DNA of 64,000 nt from Congeria kusceri (taxonomy: Eukaryota > Mollusca > Bivalvia > Myida > Dreissenidae), in contig CM051026.1 in the NCBI GenBank assembly GCA_027627225.1, positions 7,514,915-7,578,914 on the forward strand, written 5' to 3'. Made by a program: the position numbers and the translations under genes. Position 1 is the stretch's first letter. Each line of letters begins with the position of its first letter. Positions 56,612 to 64,000 of this stretch are shown piece by piece. The notes under the pieces were generated by a model. It worked only from the letters and a program-made list of their open reading frames with translations, did not search any database and was not told the origin of the DNA.

Positions 56612-58428
56612 TTTTTAGTTCGACTATTCGAAGAATAGGTGAGCTTTCCTACTACCCCCAGCGTCGGTGTCGGTGTCGGCGTCTGATCTTGGTAAAAGTT
56701 TTATTCAGAAGTCTTGTTACTTCAAAAATACATAAGTTATTCACATGAAACTTGGAATATAACTTTGTCATCAACTCCAGCATCAACTCCCATAACTCAG
56801 TTTTGTATACTGACAGAGTTATGCCATTGTTCACATAGATTTTCTGGTCAAAGTTAATATTCAAATATTAGCATTCCCCATAACAAAGTTTTGTATTTTG
56901 ACAGAATTATGCCCCCTTTTCACATATATTTTCGGTTAGTTTTTATTCAAATGTCTTGTAAATTCAAAACTTCATAGGCTATTCTCTTCAAACATGGAAT
57001 ACCTTAACCATCAACTCAGGCATCAGGTGCAACATTCCCTATAACTCTGTTTTGTATTTTGGCATAGTAATGTCCCTTTTGCACACAGCTTTTTTACATT
57101 TAAGTTTCTATTCAAAAGTTTTATAACTTCAAAATTTGATAGGTTATTAAATTGAAACTTGGCAAATACCTTTGTCATCAACTACGTCATCCGGTGCCAC
57201 AATCCATATAACCCTGTTTTGTATTTTGACAGAATTAACCCCCTTTTCACATAGATTTTCAGTGTAAAGTTTTTATTCAAAAGTCTTATAATTTCTAAAC
57301 AACATAAGGTATTTATTTGAAACTTTGAATACATCTTTTTAATCAACTCCAGCATCATTTGCTATAATCTCTTTAACACTTTGTTGTTTTTTGGTAGAGG
57401 TTTGCCCACTTTTTATATAGATTTTCAGGTCAAAGCTGCTACTTCACAGATGATAAGACAGATATGAAGGAGGCCATAAAAGTTGTTTGTAAATAATATG
57501 ATAGTAATCAAATACAGTCAATGAAGCACCGCTTAATAGTATAATAACAATGCAAATGATAGCAGACGACTCTTTTGAGAAAGCCCGTCTAAAAATAGAT
57601 TAGGACTAGTCGGTGTGTGCTACTGAGTAATGGTAATTTCGGACTGTTTATTAACGCGCCAGATGCGATTCCAATAGCTGATTAAAACGAGAGATAATAT
57701 AGTATTGTATTTTTTTTTTTTAATTTACGTTTATTGATATATCTCTTTATTTCACCAAAAATATTTGAAAGATATCGTGCAAACAAAGATTACTTCTAAC
57801 AGCATTGAAATGAACATAAATAATTATGAGCACTTGCGGGCATTGGACCCGGGTCCTCTGCGTGAGAGGCGGATGCTCTAACCGCGCCTCTAAAGTCATT
57901 TGCACGGAGCGCTACTTGTCAATTCGGACTTATGTTTTGTAAACAACGGGACTCCGGAAGCGAAATTAATTGGCTGTTTGGATCACGTGATAATTTTACA
58001 ACAACAACCTACGAGTTATAAATAGTTAAAAAGCGTCTCGAACGCTTTTGAAATCGGATTGAGAGAATGCGTTGTAATGATTAAACCAAGGTGTTGGGAA
58101 CTTTTGTTAATGTGTCAACAATGTTATTTTAGTCAGTTCTATTTAATAATATATTGTTTTTGTAGATTTGAAACATTTTTTTTTTCCATTTTTGTCAATT
58201 TTCCAATCTGTGACGCAGCAGATTTAAAGTTTTTGTTCCAAAGTCTTATAATTTCTAAAGTACATAAGGTGTTCACTCGAAACTTGGAATAAATTGATGA
58301 AATAAATGCTATAACTCAGCTTTGTTTTTCAACAAATGTAGGTCCCTTCCACTTTCAAAAATATGTACAACTGAAATACTTCGAATAGTCGAGCGCGCTG
58401 ACCTCTGACAGCGCTTGTTCTTTATATA
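56612..58428 (+). mobile_element. Helentron-like non-autonomous element, copy 3 (interrupted)
   Basis: Left end TTTTTAGTTCGACTATTCGA; CCCCAGCGTCGGTGTCGG; about five 165-bp units to about 57440, homologous to those of the 47-kb element (CAAAGTTAATATTCAAA, TGAAACTTGGAATA, TTTTGTATTTTGACAGA). About 765 bp of other DNA follows, including a SINE. A last partial unit resumes near 58205 and ends with CTTCGAATAGTCG (58379-58391), the exact inverse of the left-end CGACTATTCGAAG, then hairpin GCGCTG...CAGCGC (58395-58414) and TTGTTC. Confidence 0.65.
57709..57905 (-). mobile_element. tRNA-headed SINE inserted in the Helentron-like element
   Basis: Minus strand: GGCGCGGTTAGAGCATCCGC (A-box), CCTC-TCACGCA-GAGG anticodon-like arm, ACCCGGGTCCAATGCCCGC (decayed B-box), about 100 bp of body, then AAAAAAAAAAA at 57711-57721 as the tail. 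The body differs from that of the SINEs at 27731 and 42591. It sits between the two halves of Helentron-like copy 3. Confidence 0.5.
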
Positions 58429-58529
58429 ATATTTGTTTTAGATATCTCCAGATGCTGCTGTTTTTTTTGCAGTTAAGACATTTAATGACATTTACTTAAA
58501 TTGCGAAAAATCTGTGAACAAGTCTCTTT

Positions 58530-59035
58530 AAATTACATTTTTAAATTTACATTTTATTAGTAAACTATTTTTTCAACATTCAATAACCTGTTGGAGGACC
58601 TGCAATTCGGACAAAGACCGTGAACACTTAAACTGTACTTGCCTGGTTTATTTGAGGTTTTATTTATGTATTTGATTGAAGTAACTACAAATGCAAGTTG
58701 ATTTGTTTTATATTAAAAGGGTTGAAATTGTTTACAGTGACAGTAATAAACTAGATTTAAATCTAATTTGGAACAAATTTAAATATAATCCATATTTTAT
58801 TGAATTTGTGATTGTTGTTAATTACTGACACGTGCTTTTATAACAGTTAATTCCAGGCATTTATATTCATCTGTTGGCGGCTTGCTCGTTTAAATGTTCT
58901 GAGTTTTCAGCAAGTGTTTATTTTGTACAATAATACGACATTTAACTTATTTCATAAGACGTAACATAGTCTTCATCATTTTAATCCATCTGAAAACGTA
59001 GACACGTATGATCATGTACACCTACCAGCTTGTGT
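58530..59035. other. AT-rich sequence, nothing recognised
   Basis: No supported feature. Confidence 0.4.
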
Positions 59036-59039
59036 AAAA

Positions 59040-59325
59040 ATTCTAACATGATACTTGCTAATTTTTCTATAGATAAGAACAAAATTATTGTTGTTAAACT
59101 ACCCAATAACTACGCAAAAAGTAATCTCGATACTGAGCGGTGCATAGTAAAAAGTAGTTCCAATTACAATTTCAAAAATATATCTTCAATCATGTAAGAA
59201 TCGGAATAATTTTCGCATTATCGTGGTTTATCGGTCAATAAACAACTCTTTGTTGCATCAGAACTCCAAATTGTTGTTTATTGACCGATAAACAACGATT
59301 AATTAAAAATTATTTCTTAATCAAA
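59040..59325 (-). mobile_element. Foldback element E, copy 6
   Basis: Reverse orientation: TTCTAACATGATACTTGCTA, ATTTTTCTATAGATAAGAAC, GTTGTTAAACTACCCAATAA, then GTTTATCGGTCAATAAACAA, a shortened hairpin (GCATCAGAACTCCAAATTGT) and GTTTATTGACCGATAAACAA, AAAATTATTTCTTAA. The central hairpin has lost one arm. Confidence 0.75.
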
Positions 59326-59397
59326 AAATACCAACACAACGTGTGCGATGTTAATTTGCAGTTAATTTCCGAGTTTAAATGAGTGTTGGAAGCGACC

Positions 59398-59605
59398 TTG
59401 CCCGTATTCAAGAACCCAATATTAGACTAAAAAGTAAAGAATAGACATAGTCTCTAAGCGTTTGCAAATATGCCGAGTACTAATGCCATTTAGCCTGAAT
59501 AAAGAATGCTTAAATTTTCATACCGATAGGTACCAAGTGTTACTCACATTAACAGCGTTATTATAATAGAACAATTTCAAGAATAGTCTTTATTAAGTAT
59601 GGGAT
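59398..59605. mobile_element. GGGCCC-ended inverted-repeat element F, copy 3 (decayed)
   Basis: TTGCCCGTATTCAAGAACCC, AATATTAGACTAAAAAGTAA, GCGTTTGCAAATAT and GAATAAAGAATGCTTAAA follow the order seen in copy 1 (41827). The right terminal repeat is largely lost. Confidence 0.5.
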
Positions 59606-59885
59606 TGTGAAATAGCTCGTTTGACGAAATGTATGCGAACGAAGTACAATGTATAAAATACAGTGGTAACATAAACTTAAAGCTATAATAATACATGTAA
59701 TAGCACAATCATCAAACTTACGGAAATCTATCGGAACCATTTATACCAACATCCGGTACTCAAATAAGCCTGCTATTTATGACAAGTCGTAGTCGCAAAT
59801 TCAAAAAAAATCCCATTATTCTAATATGTTACCTCTGTATTTTCTTACAAAGAAATGCGTTGTTTGAAGATTTTGTCACAAAAAT
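59606..59885. other. AT-rich sequence, nothing recognised
   Basis: No supported feature. Confidence 0.4.
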
Positions 59886-60595
59886 TAATGTCGGTGGGTC
59901 GGTAGACAACTTCGTTTCCGCTCTCTAAGTTCAACAGTTTTCATCTGATCTTCATCAAACTTCAAGAAAATGTTTGTGGGCATAATATCTAGGTCTAGTT
60001 CTATAATCAGCAATTGTGGAGTTATGGCCGATGAATTATCTAAAATTGGCCTTTTAGCCGTTTCCGCTCTCAAAGTCCAACAGTTGTTATCCGATCTTCA
60101 CTCAACTTCTTGAAAATGTTTGTAATAATAATATCTAGGTAAAATGCGATAATCAGCCAAATCGCCTCAGGAATTTTGGAGTTATGGCCCTTGAATATTT
60201 AAAAATAGGCTTTTTCGCCGTGTCCGCTCTCGGAGTTCAACAGGTTTTTTTTATCCAATCTTCACCAAACTTCATGACAATGTTTGTAATAATAATATCT
60301 TGGTCAAGTTCCATAATCAGCCAAATTGTCACAGGAAATGTGAAGTTATTGCCCTTAAATTAACGGTATATAAAACTGGCCTTTTCAGCCGTTTCTGTCT
60401 CTATGTCCAACAGTTCATAGCCGATCTTTATCAAACTTGGTGAAAATCTTTGTGGGCGTATTATCTCTGTTAAGTTTGATATCAACCAAATCGTCCCAGT
60501 AACTGTGGAGTTATGGCCCTTGATTATCTAAATTAAGCCGTTTTAGGTATTTTAACCTAGAGGTGCGTAACGTTTTTACAAACAGCTTTTGTTAT
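59886..60595 (+). repeat. Family D tandem-core repeat, block 1
   Basis: GTCGGTGGGTCGGTAGACAA, then four units of about 142-171 bp marked by CAACAGTTTTCATCTGATCT, CATCAAACTTCAAGAAAATG, TAATATCTAGGT, and TGGAGTTATGGCCCTTGA. Ends TTTTTACAAACAGCTTTTGT. The final ACAGCTYTTGTT recalls the 3' end of the Helentron-like elements. Confidence 0.7.
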
Positions 60596-60770
60596 TAATG
60601 TATTTGTCAGCATGCACATGTTCCGAAGCATAGTGTTTTAAACTTATTGTTATTTTTGCTTATTTTTACTTAGGAATCTATCTAATTATGACCTCATGGT
60701 ACATACATCAGAAACACCTTAAGTAAAATCTTAGAATATTAGTTTAACCATTTCTTAGTATCATCATCGA

Positions 60771-61588
<818 letters not shown>

Positions 61589-61756
61589 CCGTAATGATAA
61601 TAATAAGTTTAATTTATTACCAATCCGATACTATTGTACAGATCATGAGACATACTTATCTTAGCAACATTGTATAAAGGGAATATGTAGCCCTATTCCA
61701 GAATTAGTTTAAGTTTACAAATATTTAGTTCCAATTTTTGAAAGCTATTATTATGA

Positions 61757-62474
61757 CACCCCCCCCCCCCCATCCTTCTAATGTCTGTCGGTCTGTCTGT
61801 CGGTAGACCATTTTCGTTTCCATTCTCTAAGTTCAACAGTTTTCATCCGATCTTCATCAAACGTCAAGAAAATGGTTGTTGACATAATATCTAGGTTAAA
61901 TTCGATTATTAGCCAAATCGCCTTAGAAATTGTGGAGTTATGTCCTTTGAATAATCTTAAATTACCTCAGCTCTCGAAGTCCAACAGTTTTCTTTCGATC
62001 TTAAACAAACTTTATGAAAATGTTTGTAATAATAATATATACGGTCTACGGTAGGTCATGTTCAATTATCAGCCAAATTGCCACAGACATTTTGGAGTTA
62101 TTGTCCTTGAATTATCTGAAATTGGCCTTTTTAGTCGTTTCGGCTTTCTAAGTCCAACAGCTTTCATCCGATCTTAACCAAACTTCATGAAAATGTTTGT
62201 TATAATAATATCTGATCAAGTTCAATAATCAGCCAAATCGGTCCAGGAATTGCGGAGTTATGGTCATTGAATTATCTAAAATTGGCCTTTTTAGCCGTTT
62301 ATATTCTCTAAATCCGACAGTTCATAACCGATCCCTACCAAACTTCGTTAAAATCTTTGTAGGCGTATTATGTCCGTAAACTTAGATAATTAAACAAATC
62401 GTCGAAGTAACTGTGGAGTTATGGCCCTTGATTATCTAAATTAGCGTTACTTTTTTACAAACAGCTCTTGTTTT
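61757..62474 (+). repeat. Family D tandem-core repeat, block 2
   Basis: A C run and CAT, GTCTGTCGGTCTGTCTGTCG, then four units with the same landmarks as block 1 (CAACAGTTTTCATCCGATCT, TGGAGTTATGKCC, GGCCTTTTTAGTCGTTTC). Ends TTTTTTACAAACAGCTCTTG and TTTT. Same orientation and unit number as block 1. Confidence 0.7.
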
Positions 62475-62934
62475 ATATACATCATTTTAAATTTATGAAT
62501 TCCTTTACAGTTGTGTAAACAATAATTTATAATAAGTTGAAAAGTAATACATACGAAGCCCATTTCGTGGAATTAATGAAATTGGTGATAGACGGATAGG
62601 GTTCTACTTAAGGTGTTTCTCTGGAATATGGCCCCAGAAGTAATAACTGTCTCTTTCTCAGAGAAAATGTAGATCCTGCAATAACTTGATGTGCTTAATG
62701 AGTGAGCACTGAGGTGATAATGCACATTGTTTTTCTTTTACTTCTTACTAAATTGTGGTTGCTATGGTAACAAAAGTATTTTTATACAGCAACAAGAGTT
62801 ACTCTACCTTTTTCCTCCTATGCTGATTTTAATTGGTAAAACATTCACAAAGAAAGTCAGCATTGTACACACAAATTTAATGTCATTATGGACTGTCAAG
62901 TTTAGTTTAAACTTACATTTATATATTAAAGATT
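62475..62934. other. AT-rich sequence, nothing recognised
   Basis: No supported feature. Confidence 0.4.
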
Positions 62935-63103
62935 GAGTGTCGAAATTCAAATGCTTTTTGAGACACTTTCAAGTCCGTTTCCTGGAAAGAACCACTACGC
63001 CTCGAGTTTTAAGTAAGATAATTCGGAGGCTCCCGGAGTAGGAATCAAACTCACGATCTTCCGATCGAAAGGCGGATATCACATAAATTACATCACTGCG
63101 ACA
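62935..63103 (-). mobile_element. tRNA-Arg(TCG)-like SINE, second copy
   Basis: Minus strand: GTCGCAGTGATGTAATTTAT, GATATCCGCCTTTCGATCGG, GTGAGTTTGATTCC (B-box), CCGGGAGCCTCCGAATTATC, then GTAGTGGTTCTTTCCAGGAA and ACGGACTTGAAAGTGTCTC. Head and distal body match 42591-42726; the middle is longer here. Confidence 0.65.
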
Positions 63104-63299
63104 TGATGATGTTGGAACAAAAGTTATGGTAATTGAGCACATAGAACTATCATGCTGCAACTTTATTTCGTGTATGATTTTGATGTTGTAAAATTCAACG
63201 AAGAAAGTGAGCATTGAAAAAACAATCTGAAGTCATAGTGGACCGTCCGTCCGTCTGTCAGTGAAAGCCTTAATCCTTCGATAAAACTCAACATGTGCA

Positions 63300-64000
63300 C
63301 AAGCTAGGTTCATTGTTGTGTCGCTTGGTTGAGTACCGTCGTTGTGACGCTTGGATGTATTCGGTTGGTGTGACGCTTGGTTGACTTCCGTCGTTGTATT
63401 GCTTGGTTGTATTCCGTCGTTGTTTCTCTTGGTTGTGTCCGGCCTTTGTGTCCTTGGTTGTGTTCCGTCGTTGTGTCGCGTGGATGTATCCCGTTGTTGT
63501 GACGCCTGGTTGACTTCTGTCGTTGTGTCTCTTCATTGAATTCCGTCGTTGAGTCGCTTGGTTGTGGTCAGCCCATGTGTCTCTTTGTTGTGTCCAGTCT
63601 TTGTGTCGCTTGGTTGTTCGCCGTCGTTGTGTCATTTGGTTGAGTTCCGTCGTTGTGTCATTGTTTCTCTTAGTTGAGTTCTGTCGTTATGTCTCTTGTT
63701 TGAGTCCCATCGTTGTGTCGCTTGGCTGTGTTCCGTTGTTGTGACGCTTGGTTGTGTTCCGTTGTTGTGTCGCCTGGTTGGTTATCGTTGTTGTATCGCT
63801 TGGTTGTATTGTGCTGTTGTGTCGCCTGGTTGAGTTACGTCGTTGTGTCGCCTAGTTGTGTTACGTCGTTTTGTCGCCTTATTGTGCAACGCTGTTGTGT
63901 CGCTTGGTTGTTTTACGCTGTTGCGTCGCTTTGTTGTGTGACGATGTTGTCTCGCTTGGTTGTTTTATGTTGTTGTATCGATTGGATGTGTAACGTCGTT
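63300..64000. repeat. 26-bp minisatellite, second locus, running off the window
   Basis: Unit GTCGTTGTGTCGCTTGGTTG then TGTTCC, 26 bp, more diverged than but clearly related to the array at 36660-38150 (shared CGTTGTGTYGCYTGG). About 27 units are in view. Open frames on both strands are products of the repeat. Confidence 0.85.

Overview
The window looks like nuclear DNA of a bivalve mollusc. It is AT-rich, intron-bearing and packed with repeats of mollusc type: tRNA-headed SINEs, non-autonomous Helentron/'pearl'-like elements with 145-170 bp tandem cores, short inverted-repeat elements, and decayed Tc1, hAT and non-LTR sequences. The one well-supported gene encodes a B-box/coiled-coil/beta-propeller protein of the TRIM-like class that is very expanded in bivalves. 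I cannot name the species.

Layout. 0-9.2 kb: a Glu-rich minisatellite, then arrays built from 145-170 bp units; one array (2.59-4.5 kb) is full of AGGTCA half-sites, and a 555-bp inverted-repeat element is nested in another. 9.2-15.3 kb: sparse AT-rich DNA with Helentron-like pieces and two copies of a foldback element. 15.6-20.8 kb: the three-exon TRIM-like gene (565 codons), its first intron filled with tandem repeats; a polyadenylation signal lies near 21.66 kb. 21.7-29 kb: intergenic DNA with hAT remnants, SINEs and tRNA-like sequences. 29-30.2 kb: decayed coding sequence of unknown origin. 30.7-31.3 kb: a 43-bp minisatellite that matches the body of a SINE found elsewhere in the window. 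33-34 kb: GAT/GAC microsatellites. 36.2-38.2 kb: a reverse-transcriptase relic beside a 26-bp minisatellite. 38.9-46 kb: foldback elements, GGGCCC-ended elements, a Tc1 relic, a SINE and one possible unidentified first exon (43.84 kb). 47-49 kb: the best-preserved Helentron-like element. 51.3-51.9 kb: a second Tc1 relic. 53.7-56.0 kb: a 2.3-kb minisatellite with 32-bp and 28-bp sections. 56.3-58.5 kb: a composite of tRNA-like, SINE and Helentron-like sequence. 59.0-62.5 kb: a foldback element and an 0.8-kb CTG/CTA array between two blocks of one repeat family. 63.3-64 kb: a second 26-bp minisatellite running off the end.

Beyond the TRIM-like gene there is no evidence of an operon-like or cooperating gene set. 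The interest lies in the repeat biology: Helitron2-type ends on elements with satellite-like cores, a four-unit higher-order repeat inside one core, a minisatellite that appears to come from a SINE, and nuclear-receptor-type motifs multiplied by a repeat. Most long open frames here are products of stop-free tandem repeats, not genes. All assignments are by eye from sequence; none was checked by database search.
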